Shown: one piece after another, positions 41,911 to 49,743 of the stretch | How positions within the stretch are numbered: the first letter of the stretch is position 1 | Layout: each line of letters starts with the position of its first letter | Assembly (NCBI GenBank): GCA_934454405.1 | Contig: CAKSFN010000009.1 | Span: 44,520-108,519, forward strand | Origin: an uncultured Eubacteriales bacterium | GTDB lineage: Bacteria; Bacillota; Clostridia; Oscillospirales; UBA644 | Direction of reading: 5' to 3' | Length of the DNA stretch: 64,000 nucleotides | The notes under the pieces: model-generated | Database searches by the model: none | Seen by the model: the letters and a program-made list of their open reading frames with translations, nothing else | What the model was told of the DNA's origin: nothing | Made by a program: the position numbers and the translations under genes

Positions 41911-42985
41911 ACTGTTCACCGTCGAAATATGTTATCATAACATCTGCAAAATATTCGGCGGCGCGCTCCGCCTCCTCCTTTGCGTTGGCGTCCGAGCCGA
42001 CTTCAAGCAGCATTGAGCCGTCCGTCAGATGTTGGTTGAATCTGCTGTTGCTGACTATCATCGGTCTCATCAGCGTCGGATAGAGTCTGTTCGCCGTGTC
42101 CTGCAAATGGATCGCCAGACAAAAATTGTTTTGCCAGGTCGGAAACTGATACGTCGCATTCCCCGCGCCGACAAGAAACATCAGCTGCGCGCAAGTCTCT
42201 CCGTTCAGCGTTGTGACTGTTTTATACCTTGTCCCGTCGCTTGCAAGCAGACAGTCCCTGTGTACGTCCAAAACCACTTTTATCGACGGATATTTTTGCT
42301 TGCAGGCGGTTATATCCGCATAAGAACTCGAATAAGAATGATTGTAGTCGAGGTCGTGTATCGTCGTTGAATGAATCACCGAATATCCCGCCGCCGACAG
42401 CCTCCGTTCGATGATATTGCCTATGCTTATCATATTTTTTTCGGGATCCTGCGTTCTGAATGTTTCGCTTTTGTCGTAACTTTCCCCGCTTCCTTCGTGA
42501 TAACATTCCGTCGTGTGGGTATGAACAATCAGTATCTGCGGCTCATCGCTTCCTTTTTTCGGGACGGCAGGCGGTTTTTCGGACAAAAGGGAAGAGATGT
42601 CAAAGTTTATTTTATGCTCGTTTATAACATAAATCCCCTTCGCGTTGTCCATATAGTCCGCTCCCTTTGAAAACCGCGCGACTATCGGATACGCGCCTTT
42701 TTTTTCATCTTCCTCCGTAACATAGCCGCCCTCGAGCCACGGGACATTCTCATCAGTTTGCTCCGAGCGAAACCTGTCGATCCTGTTCGCGTTTTCATCA
42801 GTCCCTTCGTATGCTTTATAATCTCTCGAAATATCTGCGGAAAACTCCCTGAACTTCATCTCCGTTTCCGCAACGATATCCATTCCCGATGTTGCAAGCA
42901 ATAACGCGGACAGCGCGGAAAAGCAGACCGCTGTTGCCGCAATATTGATTTTCGGATTTCTCATAACGCTGAAAAACTTCCGCAC
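41909..42985 (-). CDS. spoIIP: Stage II sporulation protein P (amidase/endopeptidase)
   Basis: A 358-residue protein with an N-terminal membrane anchor (about 10-35) and a C-terminal SpoIIP domain: ILIVHTHTTECY, GNIIERRLSAAGYSVIHS, VVLDVHRDC and GSMLLEVGSDANAKEEAERAA, with zinc-type His and Glu residues. SpoIIP cleaves stem peptides and cross-links during engulfment in the mother cell, together with SpoIID. The GTG at 42985 lies six bases after GAGGTG; ATG 42961 is an alternative. It follows gpr, as in B. subtilis. Confidence 0.93.
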   Translation of the reverse strand: MRKFFSVMRNPKINIAATAVCFSALSALLLATSGMDIVAETEMKFREFSADISRDYKAYEGTDENANRIDRFRSEQTDENVPWLEGGYVTEEDEKKGAYPIVARFSKGADYMDNAKGIYVINEHKINFDISSLLSEKPPAVPKKGSDEPQILIVHTHTTECYHEGSGESYDKSETFRTQDPEKNMISIGNIIERRLSAAGYSVIHSTTIHDLDYNHSYSSSYADITACKQKYPSIKVVLDVHRDCLLASDGTRYKTVTTLNGETCAQLMFLVGAGNATYQFPTWQNNFCLAIHLQDTANRLYPTLMRPMIVSNSRFNQHLTDGSMLLEVGSDANAKEEAERAAEYFADVMITYFDGEQ

Positions 42986-43016
42986 TTTTAACACCTCAGA
43001 AAAGTATATGCGCGTT

Positions 43017-43838
43017 TCAGCTGTTTAAGAACACCGAAAGAGTTTCTTTTTCCGCCTTCGGGTGAAAAACCCTGTTCAAAAAGCCCGATATCACGTCAGA
43101 ACAGCGTTCAACGGCAAGGTCAATGTCTTTCGGGGTAACTATAAGCCCGCCGTTTTTTTCGTCAGACAGGTCAATCACTGTCGGAACGCCTATCGAAAAT
43201 ACGGGAATACCGAGCGTTTGCCTGTCAAGTGCGTTGCGGTGATTTCCTACCCCCGATCCCGGACGAATTCCCGTATTGCTCAACTGTATGTTTTTGCACA
43301 GCCGTGATTTTTCCCGCGCGGCAAGCGCGTCGATTACCACGACCGCATCGGGGTGAATCGCGCTGACGACGGATTTTACAAGTTCCGCCGTCTCTATGCC
43401 CGTCTTGCCCAACACATTCGGCGTTATTTGGCAGACCTCTCCGAGACCGAGTGTATCAAACCCGGCATGACCTTTCAGATGACGTGTGACCACGAGTTTT
43501 TCCGCTGTTTTCGGACCTATCGCGTCTGCTGTAAGCGAGGGATTGCCGAGCCCTACCACAAGTGTCGATTTTCTGTTTCCGAATATCTCTTCAAATTCTT
43601 CTTTTGCAGCGTTTACGGTGCTTTCCACGCTTGCGTCGTCGTAGTCGTCTTTGCTGAAAGATATTGTAATATACCGACCTTTTTCTTTTCCCGTTTTTTC
43701 TTCCGCGCTGTCCGATAAAATGTCCGTGACGCTGACTTTTACACCGTTCTTTTCATATTCGTTTTGCCGTATTTCGTTTGTTTGAGCAGAATCGTATTCT
43801 TTTGTGAGTTCCGCCGCCATATCCGTGCGTATCTGCAT
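43017..43838 (-). CDS. gpr: Spore germination protease GPR
   Basis: A 273-residue protein with the GPR signatures: QIRTDMAAELTKEY near the N-terminal processing region, VVGLGNPSLTADAIGPKTAEKL, VVVIDALAAREKSRLCKNIQLSNTGI (Asp near residue 165) and GSGVGNHRNALDRQTLGIPV. It degrades small acid-soluble proteins at germination. The ATG at 43838 follows GAGGTG by six bases. The operon gpr-spoIIP is conserved. Confidence 0.94.
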   Translation of the reverse strand: MQIRTDMAAELTKEYDSAQTNEIRQNEYEKNGVKVSVTDILSDSAEEKTGKEKGRYITISFSKDDYDDASVESTVNAAKEEFEEIFGNRKSTLVVGLGNPSLTADAIGPKTAEKLVVTRHLKGHAGFDTLGLGEVCQITPNVLGKTGIETAELVKSVVSAIHPDAVVVIDALAAREKSRLCKNIQLSNTGIRPGSGVGNHRNALDRQTLGIPVFSIGVPTVIDLSDEKNGGLIVTPKDIDLAVERCSDVISGFLNRVFHPKAEKETLSVFLNS

Positions 43839-43855
43839 TGAAATCACCTCATAGC

Positions 43856-43886
43856 AAGTATTGGCAATTTTTTGTGATGTTTATAC
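43856..43886 (-). promoter_or_regulatory. Possible sigma-G/F type promoter of gpr
   Basis: On the minus strand GTATA (43886-43882) and, 18 bases on, CAATACT (43863-43857) weakly fit the sigma-G pattern GHATR-N18-CATWHTA. gpr is forespore-expressed in Bacillus. Confidence 0.3.
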
Positions 43887-43971
43887 CAAAACGGTTGCTT
43901 TTTTTTGTATGATGTGTTATTATTAAAATAATATTATATTGTTTATTACGGGAAACGAGGGGAGAAGAAGT

Positions 43972-44988
43972 ATGAAAAACTTTTTCAACAAGTATTTTAT
44001 CAACCCCATGGCGGCGATGGCGCAGGGACTTTTTGCATCGCTCCTGATAGGAACGATAATCAATACTTTGGGAACGCTTACCGGTTGGAGCATTCTTAAC
44101 GACATCGGCGGCTTTGCGTCCGCTATGGCAGGTCCTGCGATGGCCGTGGCGATAGCGTATTCTCTTAAATGTCAGCCCCTTGTTATATTTTCAATGGCAG
44201 CGGTCGGCTATGCGGCGAATGTCAAAGGCGGCGCGGGCGGACCTCTTGCCGTTTTCGTTATCGCTCTTATCGCCTCCGTTATCGCAAACCTTCTTGCAGG
44301 AAAAACAAAGGTCGATATTATTCTTACTCCTGCAGTCACGGTTCTTGTCGGCGGACTGCTTGCCATATTCATCGCGCCCCCGATAGGCAGTTTTGCGAAT
44401 GAATTCGGCAAGCTTATAATGTGGGCAACAACACAGCACCCGTTTGTTATGGGTATCATCGTTTCCGTTATCGTCGGAATACTTCTGACGCTGCCTGTCA
44501 GCAGCGCGGCAATATGCGCTTCGATCGGTCTTACGGGACTTGCCGGCGGTGCTGCTGTTGCGGGCTGCTGCGCGCAGATGGTCGGCTTTGCGTGCGCAAG
44601 CTTCCGCGAAAACAAGATAGGAGGTCTTGTCGCTCAGGGTCTCGGAACAAGTATGCTTCAGATCGGAAACATAATGAAAAATCCCCGTATCTGGATAGCC
44701 CCGACGCTTGCATCCGCAATAACCGGTCCCATTTCCACAATGGTCTTCAAAATGGAAATGAACGGCCCCGCGGTTTCGTCCGGTATGGGCACCTGCGGTC
44801 TGGTGGGACCCATCGGCGTGTGGCAGGGCTGGATTTCCACGGGACATTCCGCAACATGGTTCGACTGGCTCGGACTGCTGCTTGTTTGCATTGTTCTTCC
44901 CGCCGTTCTGACGGTTTCGATAGATCTGGTTATGCGTAAGCTCGGCTGGGTGAAAAACGGCGACCAAAAGCTTGTAATTGAAAAATAG
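43972..44988 (+). CDS. PfoR-like PTS IIC-type membrane protein
   Basis: A 338-residue membrane protein with about nine segments, Gly/Ala-rich, of the PTS EIIC_2 / PfoR (COG3641) family: FINPMAAMAQGLFASLLIGTIINTLG, split at about residues 9-34, TPAVTVLVGGLLAIFIAPPIG and GPAVSSGMGTCGLVGPIGVW. PfoR was first linked to perfringolysin O regulation, but the proteins look like sugar or thiolate permeases without other PTS subunits. No EIIA/B is nearby. SD GAGGGGAG before ATG 43972. Confidence 0.82.
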   Translation: MKNFFNKYFINPMAAMAQGLFASLLIGTIINTLGTLTGWSILNDIGGFASAMAGPAMAVAIAYSLKCQPLVIFSMAAVGYAANVKGGAGGPLAVFVIALIASVIANLLAGKTKVDIILTPAVTVLVGGLLAIFIAPPIGSFANEFGKLIMWATTQHPFVMGIIVSVIVGILLTLPVSSAAICASIGLTGLAGGAAVAGCCAQMVGFACASFRENKIGGLVAQGLGTSMLQIGNIMKNPRIWIAPTLASAITGPISTMVFKMEMNGPAVSSGMGTCGLVGPIGVWQGWISTGHSATWFDWLGLLLVCIVLPAVLTVSIDLVMRKLGWVKNGDQKLVIEK

Positions 44989-45018
44989 TGAAAAAAAACG
45001 GAAATTTTGTTTTTGGTA

Positions 45019-45047
45019 TTGCATTTTAATCAATGTTCTGATATAAT
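45019..45047 (+). promoter_or_regulatory. Sigma-A promoter of rpsT
   Basis: TTGCAT at 45019-45024, 17 bases, TATAAT at 45042-45047, 39 bases before the start codon. Confidence 0.7.
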
Positions 45048-45086
45048 AAATCAGTACGATAGTGTTTTTTTCGGGAGGTGACATTT

Positions 45087-45332
45087 ATGCCTAACATTAA
45101 ATCCGCAAAGAAGAGAGTTAAGGTTACCAGCTCTAAGAATATGCAGAACAAGGTTTTCAAGTCTGCAATGAGAACGAATCTTAAAAAACTTAAAGTCGGC
45201 ATTGAGGCAAAGGACGCGGCTTCTCTCAACGAAGCATACAAGATTCTTGACAAAGCGGCGGCAAAGGGTATTATGCACAAAAATACCGCTGCCAACAAAA
45301 AAGCAAAGCTTGCCGCTCAGTTCAACGCGTAA
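45087..45332 (+). CDS. rpsT: 30S ribosomal protein S20
   Basis: An 81-residue basic, all-helical protein: MPNIKSAKKRVKVTSSKNMQN and KGIMHKNTAANKKAKLA are S20 signatures. It binds 16S rRNA early in 30S assembly. SD GGGAGGTG precedes ATG 45087. Its own promoter and terminator make it monocistronic. Confidence 0.96.
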   Translation: MPNIKSAKKRVKVTSSKNMQNKVFKSAMRTNLKKLKVGIEAKDAASLNEAYKILDKAAAKGIMHKNTAANKKAKLAAQFNA

Positions 45333-45350
45333 TCAAGTCGAAAAGGTTAT

Positions 45351-45386
45351 CTGTCTCATGCTTTATCGCGTGAGACAGTCTTTTTT
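45351..45386 (+). terminator. Terminator after rpsT
   Basis: CTGTCTCATGC (45351-45361) pairs with GCGTGAGACAG (45368-45378), one G-U pair, followed by TCTTTTTT. Confidence 0.85.
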
Positions 45387-45473
45387 GCGAAAAAAAACGG
45401 TAATTCGGGAAATGATAACGGAAATACGGTTTTACCGGTCTCTCAAATAATACAATTATGAGGAAAAAATATT

Positions 45474-46070
45474 ATGGCAAACACAAATAAAAGCGGAAAA
45501 ATTTTTACCAAGAATCTGACGATGGTCGCTATCCTGACCGCAATCACGGTCGTGTTGCAGATTGTTTCGCTTGTTTCAAGACCGTTCCTTCCTTTTTCAA
45601 TTACGCTTTCGCTTTTTTCGATAGTTATAGGCGCGGCGCTGTGCGGTCCCGTAACAAGTTCTTGGCTCGGCTTTGTATTCGGCGTTACCGTGCTTCTTTC
45701 CGGCGATGCGGCGGCGTTTCTGACCGTTAATATTCCGGGAACTATCATAACCGTTCTTGCAAAAGGAACGCTTGCGGGACTTGCGGCGGGTCTCATATAT
45801 AAACTTGCTTCAAAAGTCAACGGTTATTTCGGCGTTTTCTGTTCTGCCGTTGTTGCTCCTATTGTAAACACCGGTGTGTTTTTGCTCGGTTGCAAACTGT
45901 TCTTTATGGATACTATCACATCTTGGGCAGAAGCGGCAGGCAGTCCAAATGTAGGTTCTTATATAATTTTGTCGTTTGTAGGTATCAATTTCCTGATTGA
46001 ACTCGGTGTCAATATGGTTTGCAGCCCCATTATACTTCGTCTTATAAATATTCGTAAAAAGGAAGGCTGA
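45474..46070 (+). CDS. ECF transporter substrate-binding (S) component, likely pantothenate
   Basis: A 198-residue membrane protein with six segments and the small-residue-rich pattern of ECF S components (MVAILTAITVVLQIV, GFVFGVTVLLSGDAAAF). It would bind a vitamin and use a shared EcfAA'T energy module. The next gene five bases later encodes a type II pantothenate kinase, so pantothenate is the likely substrate (PanT-like). SD GAGGAAA. Confidence 0.75.
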   Translation: MANTNKSGKIFTKNLTMVAILTAITVVLQIVSLVSRPFLPFSITLSLFSIVIGAALCGPVTSSWLGFVFGVTVLLSGDAAAFLTVNIPGTIITVLAKGTLAGLAAGLIYKLASKVNGYFGVFCSAVVAPIVNTGVFLLGCKLFFMDTITSWAEAAGSPNVGSYIILSFVGINFLIELGVNMVCSPIILRLINIRKKEG

Positions 46071-46075
46071 TTCTG

Positions 46076-46888
46076 ATGAACGTAATCGGTATAGACGTCG
46101 GCGGAAGCACAACAAAAATAGTTTGTGTCAGCAACGGAAAAATGCTTGATCCGATGCAGGTCAAAGCGACCGACCCTCTGACCTCGGTTTACGGGGCTTT
46201 CGGGAAATATTTGAGCGAAAAGGGCTTGACGCTTGAAGATATTGATATGATAAAGGTTACCGGTGTCGGCTCAACGTATATTCGCGAGGGACTTTACGGA
46301 ATCCCGACCGAAAAAGTCAACGAGTTCACGTCCATCGGTCTCGGCGGACTTGCCATGTCGGGGCTTGACCACGCAATAATCGTCAGTATGGGCACGGGTA
46401 CGGCGTTTGTCGAAGCCGGAAACGGCGTTAACCGCCACATGGGCGGTACGGGCGTCGGCGGAGGAACCTTGCTCGGTCTCGGCTCCAAGCTTCTCGACGT
46501 TCGCAATTATGAAAGCATTGTTGAAATGGCGCTGAAAGGAAACTTGGACAAGGTTGACCTTTATGTCGGAGAGCTCTCAAAATCGGAAGAGGGATATATG
46601 CCCTCAAAAGTAACCGCCGCCAATTTCGGAAAGGTTACGGACTTCTCCACGAAAGAGGATATAGCGGCCGGGCTTGTAAATATGGTTTTTCAGACCGTTG
46701 GTATGATGAGCGTTTTTGCGGCGCAGACCGTCGGGCTTAAAGATATCGTCCTTATCGGTAATCTTTCTAAATTCCCCAATATACGAGAGCTTTGCAAGCA
46801 GGTCGAAGATCTTCACGACGTTCGTTTTCACGTTCCCGAGTTTTCGGAGTACGCGACGGCTTTCGGTGCGGCGTTGAGCAACCGCTGA
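46076..46888 (+). CDS. coaW: Type II pantothenate kinase
   Basis: A 270-residue actin-fold kinase: GIDVGGSTTKIV (phosphate 1), KVTGVGSTYI, IVSMGTGTAFV (phosphate 2) and GGTGVGGGTLLGLGSKLL match CoaW rather than CoaA or CoaX. It phosphorylates pantothenate, the first step of coenzyme A synthesis, and is typically not inhibited by CoA. Coupling to an ECF transporter gives uptake and trapping in one unit. Confidence 0.9.
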   Translation: MNVIGIDVGGSTTKIVCVSNGKMLDPMQVKATDPLTSVYGAFGKYLSEKGLTLEDIDMIKVTGVGSTYIREGLYGIPTEKVNEFTSIGLGGLAMSGLDHAIIVSMGTGTAFVEAGNGVNRHMGGTGVGGGTLLGLGSKLLDVRNYESIVEMALKGNLDKVDLYVGELSKSEEGYMPSKVTAANFGKVTDFSTKEDIAAGLVNMVFQTVGMMSVFAAQTVGLKDIVLIGNLSKFPNIRELCKQVEDLHDVRFHVPEFSEYATAFGAALSNR

Positions 46889-46913
46889 TCTCTTTTTTAT
46901 AAAATAAAAAATA

Positions 46914-46950
46914 CGGCGCAGTCGTTTTTCGACTGCGCCGCGATATTTTT
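46914..46950. terminator. Bidirectional terminator
   Basis: A perfect 11-bp stem (CGGCGCAGTCG, CGACTGCGCCG) with a TTTTT loop, flanked by an A run on the left and TATTTTTC on the right, between convergent genes. Confidence 0.88.
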
Positions 46951-46956
46951 CTTAAA

Positions 46957-47655
46957 TTATTGTTTTCCCTCGTATTCGTTGACGAAATCGAGAATTTTCT
47001 TGTCCCCGTAAACACTCTTCCAGTCGCAGTTGAAATCGTCTATCGCGTACTGGGTGAGCGGGTGATAGATAAGATGGTCGAAAAGTTCGGGGTTAATGGT
47101 AACAGCGTCGCCGCCGACCATCGCAATTTTATGAACCTGTTCGATGGTTTTGAAGCTTGCCGCCAACACCTTTGTCGTAACGTGGTTGATTCTGAACATT
47201 TCCTCAATCTCTTCAACAACGTGAATACCGTCACTGAGAAGGTTATCAAGTCTGTTGACGTAGGGAGCAACGAATTTTGCGCCCGCGCTCGCCGCAAGCA
47301 TTGCCTGCTGCTGTGTGAAAATTGCGGTAACGGTAACGTTTATGCCTCTTTTCGTAAGAGCCATGGTCGCTTTGAGTCCTTCGAGACCTATGGGAACTTT
47401 TACATAAAAATTATCTCCGGCAATATCTCTGAGCGCCTCCGCTTCCGCGATTATATCGCCGCACTTCTCCTGCGTGGTCTGAACGTGGAGCATTTTGTCG
47501 GGACCGATAATGGATCTGATTTCCTTGATAAGTTCGACAAAATCTCTTTTTTCCTTGGAAATGATAGTCGGGTTTGTCGTAACGCCCGCAATGGGGAAGA
47601 ATTCATTGCATCTTCTGATTTGGTCAACGTTGGCGGTATCAATAATGTACAGCAT
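46957..47655 (-). CDS. Fructose-6-phosphate aldolase / transaldolase-like (TalC/MipB family)
   Basis: A 232-residue class I aldolase: YIIDTANVDQIRR at the start, GVTTNPTIISKE, the Schiff-base Lys in NFYVKVPIG, and FVAPYVNRLDN. Short transaldolases of this type cleave F6P to dihydroxyacetone and glyceraldehyde 3-phosphate or act as transaldolase. ATG 47655 gives the normal family N-terminus; a Met seven codons upstream is less likely. It could pair with the split transketolase at 12.7 kb. Confidence 0.85.
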   Translation of the reverse strand: MLYIIDTANVDQIRRCNEFFPIAGVTTNPTIISKEKRDFVELIKEIRSIIGPDKMLHVQTTQEKCGDIIAEAEALRDIAGDNFYVKVPIGLEGLKATMALTKRGINVTVTAIFTQQQAMLAASAGAKFVAPYVNRLDNLLSDGIHVVEEIEEMFRINHVTTKVLAASFKTIEQVHKIAMVGGDAVTINPELFDHLIYHPLTQYAIDDFNCDWKSVYGDKKILDFVNEYEGKQ

Positions 47656-47691
47656 ACAAAAGTCCACTTCTTTCATATTATTTATGCCTTT

Positions 47692-47720
47692 ATTTTATCA
47701 CATTGTTTATTTTTTGTCAA
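47692..47720 (-). promoter_or_regulatory. Sigma-A promoter of the TalC-like gene
   Basis: On the minus strand TTGACA (47720-47715), 17 bases, TAAAAT (47697-47692). Confidence 0.7.
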
Positions 47721-47862
47721 TACCGACACAGTAAAATATGTACGAATTATATGTGACAGCATTGTGCATATTTACTATATATTTTCGTGATGTTCACCAA
47801 AATGAATAAAAAAAACTCGGCAGGGGAAAACTTTTCACGAATAAAACAATGCGGAGGGCATC

Positions 47863-48510
47863 ATGTCTGATTTTTACAGAAGCAGAAGCGGAGCTTTTTT
47901 ATCTTTCATGCGCCGCAAGGGTATTTATATTGCGATGATCTTATTGCTCGCAGGGGTTGTTTCGGTCGCATATTTCAGGATAGCGGACAAGGAAACGCCG
48001 GAGGATGTAAATTTGGCTCGGGAAAATGCGGCGATCCCGAAGATTACGCTTCCGCCGAGCCCGACGGAGCCGAAAACCTCCGACGCGGGGGAAAACATTC
48101 CCAAAAATCCCGTTTTCAAGGCTCCGATAGAGTGCGCCGTTTCACAGCCTTTTTCGGGAACGGTTCCCGTTTTTTCCGAAACGATGAACGATTGGCGGCT
48201 TCATCAGGGCGTTGATTACAGAACCGAAACTCCCGCAAACGTGACGGCGGCGGCAGACGGTATAGTTGAAGACGTTTACAGCGACGGCATAATGGGAAAA
48301 AGCGTCGTTCTGGAACATTCGGACGGAACGAGAACCGTTTATCAGTCCCTTGAAGATACCGCGGTTATTCGGGGACAGACCGTTCTCTGCGGTGATTTGC
48401 TGGGACGGACGGGAGCGTCCGCCGCGGCGGAAGCCGATATGGGGATTCATCTTCATTTCGCCGTTATTCGAGACGGCGCGTATATAGACCCCGAAGAAAT
48501 ATTGAAATAG
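47863..48510 (+). CDS. SpoIIQ-like M23 (LytM) peptidase
   Basis: A 215-residue bitopic protein: a membrane segment at about 20-42, a Pro/Glu linker, and a LytM domain. The zinc-binding motifs are complete: H114-xxx-D118 (HQGVD) and H196-x-H198 (HLH). B. subtilis SpoIIQ has lost these residues, but clostridial SpoIIQ keeps them. SpoIIQ bridges to SpoIIIAH across the forespore envelope during engulfment. The chromosomal context (near spoIIP, gpr, pdaA) supports the call; an LytM wall hydrolase is the alternative. SD GGAGGG. Confidence 0.75.
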   Translation: MSDFYRSRSGAFLSFMRRKGIYIAMILLLAGVVSVAYFRIADKETPEDVNLARENAAIPKITLPPSPTEPKTSDAGENIPKNPVFKAPIECAVSQPFSGTVPVFSETMNDWRLHQGVDYRTETPANVTAAADGIVEDVYSDGIMGKSVVLEHSDGTRTVYQSLEDTAVIRGQTVLCGDLLGRTGASAAAEADMGIHLHFAVIRDGAYIDPEEILK

Positions 48511-48538
48511 CGGAAGACGCAAAACACGCGTTTTGACC

Positions 48539-48567
48539 TTGACTTTCCTCCGAATGTATGCTAAAAT
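48539..48567 (+). promoter_or_regulatory. Promoter of the DUF1836 gene
   Basis: TTGACT at 48539-48544, 17 bases, TAAAAT at 48562-48567. The spacer is one arm of the inverted repeat at 48544-48609. Confidence 0.7.
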
Positions 48568-48609
48568 ATTTATCAAGAGAAAAATATTAAAACAAACATT
48601 CGGAGGAAA
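48544..48609 (+). promoter_or_regulatory. 14-bp inverted repeat linking promoter spacer and Shine-Dalgarno of the DUF1836 gene
   Basis: TTTCCTCCGAATGT (48544-48557) is exactly complementary to ACATTCGGAGGAAA (48596-48609), centre to centre 52 bases. The left arm is between -35 and -10; the right arm contains the GGAGG ribosome-binding site. It looks like a pair of operator half-sites for autoregulation. Confidence 0.6.
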
Positions 48610-48612
48610 AAA

Positions 48613-49164
48613 ATGCTTCAATATTTTCCCGGAACGGTAACTGAAAAAAACGGACGTTCTGCAAAAGAACTTTTTGAAGACGTTTTTGACGGCTCGGACG
48701 GCATTATGCTGATGACGGTTCGGAACATAACGGGACTTGATACGCCGACGCTGCAAAACTGGGTTCATCGCGGCTGGGTCAAACGCCCCGTACATAAAAA
48801 ATATTCGGTTGATCATCTGGCGCGCATTCTGATTATCAACGCCCTGCGCTCCGTGACAAGCATGGAAAACATTTCAAAGGTTCTGAACACGGTTTGCGGC
48901 AGCGTTGACGGCTCGCGTGAGGGGATAGTTTCGGACGCCCGTTTTTATGAGTATTTTGTGGACGCTTCCGAACGCGTTGAATACGGCGAGCTCGAACCGG
49001 GCAGCGACATCGACAAAACCGTTTCCGAGACCATCGCCGACTATAACGCTCCGACGCGGGAGGCAAAAGAACTTCTTCATCGCTGTATAAGAATTTTTGT
49101 TTTGTTCATCGCCTCCGAGCTTCTTCGCGGAAGAGCAGATTCCGCGATAGCGGAGCTTGAATGA
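48613..49164 (+). CDS. DUF1836 domain protein (MerR-like HTH regulator)
   Basis: A 183-residue protein. Residues about 35-80 form a winged HTH of the MerR/DUF1836 sort (ITGLDTPTLQNWVHRGWVKRP, with YSVDHLARILIINALRSV following), and the rest is helical. DUF1836 proteins are Bacillota-specific and uncharacterised. The inverted repeat over its promoter and RBS suggests it binds its own regulatory region. SD GGAGGAAA. Confidence 0.8.
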   Translation: MLQYFPGTVTEKNGRSAKELFEDVFDGSDGIMLMTVRNITGLDTPTLQNWVHRGWVKRPVHKKYSVDHLARILIINALRSVTSMENISKVLNTVCGSVDGSREGIVSDARFYEYFVDASERVEYGELEPGSDIDKTVSETIADYNAPTREAKELLHRCIRIFVLFIASELLRGRADSAIAELE

Positions 49165-49178
49165 GGGGAGAATGCAAA

Positions 49179-49727
49179 ATGGAAGATATTAAAGTTTTGT
49201 CAAGCGAAAAAAAGTATTCGGGAAAAATCGTCGGCGTCCGCGTTGACACAATAGAGGAAAACGGTCGGGCGTGCCTGCGCGAAGTGGTGGAACATTGCGA
49301 GGCGGCGTGCGTTATGCCGGTGGACGACGACGGATACACGTATCTTGTCCGTCAGTACCGCCACGGGATAGGCAGGTATTCGGAGGAGTTTCCTGCGGGG
49401 AAAGTCGATCCCGGCGAAACGGGTGAGGAATGCGCGGTTCGCGAATGCGAAGAGGAAATAGGCGCGGTGTGCGAAGATCTTTGTTATCTTATGCCCATGC
49501 CCGTCAGCCCCGCGTACTGCGAGGAGATTATACATTTATATTTTGCAAAAGTCAAAATCGAAGGAATGCAGCATCTGGATGACGGCGAGTTTCTTACCGT
49601 CGAGCGCGTTTCGGTGGACGAAGTTATTCGCCGCATAGACGAAGGTCGGATAACGGACGCGAAAACCGTTGTTTTGGCTCTTGCATATCTCCATAAAAAC
49701 AATAAACAGCAAAATGCGGAGGGTTGA
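49179..49727 (+). CDS. Nudix hydrolase, ADP-ribose pyrophosphatase-like
   Basis: A 182-residue protein with a full Nudix box (GKVDPGETGEECAVRECEEE, followed by IGA) near residue 78 and the ADPRase N-terminal strand region (VGVRVDTIEENG). Most such enzymes (NudF) hydrolyse ADP-ribose to AMP and ribose 5-phosphate. ATG 49179 follows GAGGGGAG; the ATG at 49161 would include this SD. It follows the DUF1836 gene by 14 bases, possibly one operon. Confidence 0.88.
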   Translation: MEDIKVLSSEKKYSGKIVGVRVDTIEENGRACLREVVEHCEAACVMPVDDDGYTYLVRQYRHGIGRYSEEFPAGKVDPGETGEECAVRECEEEIGAVCEDLCYLMPMPVSPAYCEEIIHLYFAKVKIEGMQHLDDGEFLTVERVSVDEVIRRIDEGRITDAKTVVLALAYLHKNNKQQNAEG

Positions 49728-49740
49728 CCTCCGCTTTTTT
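49716..49740. terminator. Bidirectional terminator overlapping the Nudix stop codon
   Basis: GCGGAGG (49716-49722) and CCTCCGC (49728-49734) form a 7-bp stem around the TGA stop, followed by TTTTTT. Confidence 0.75.
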
Positions 49741-49743
49741 GCG

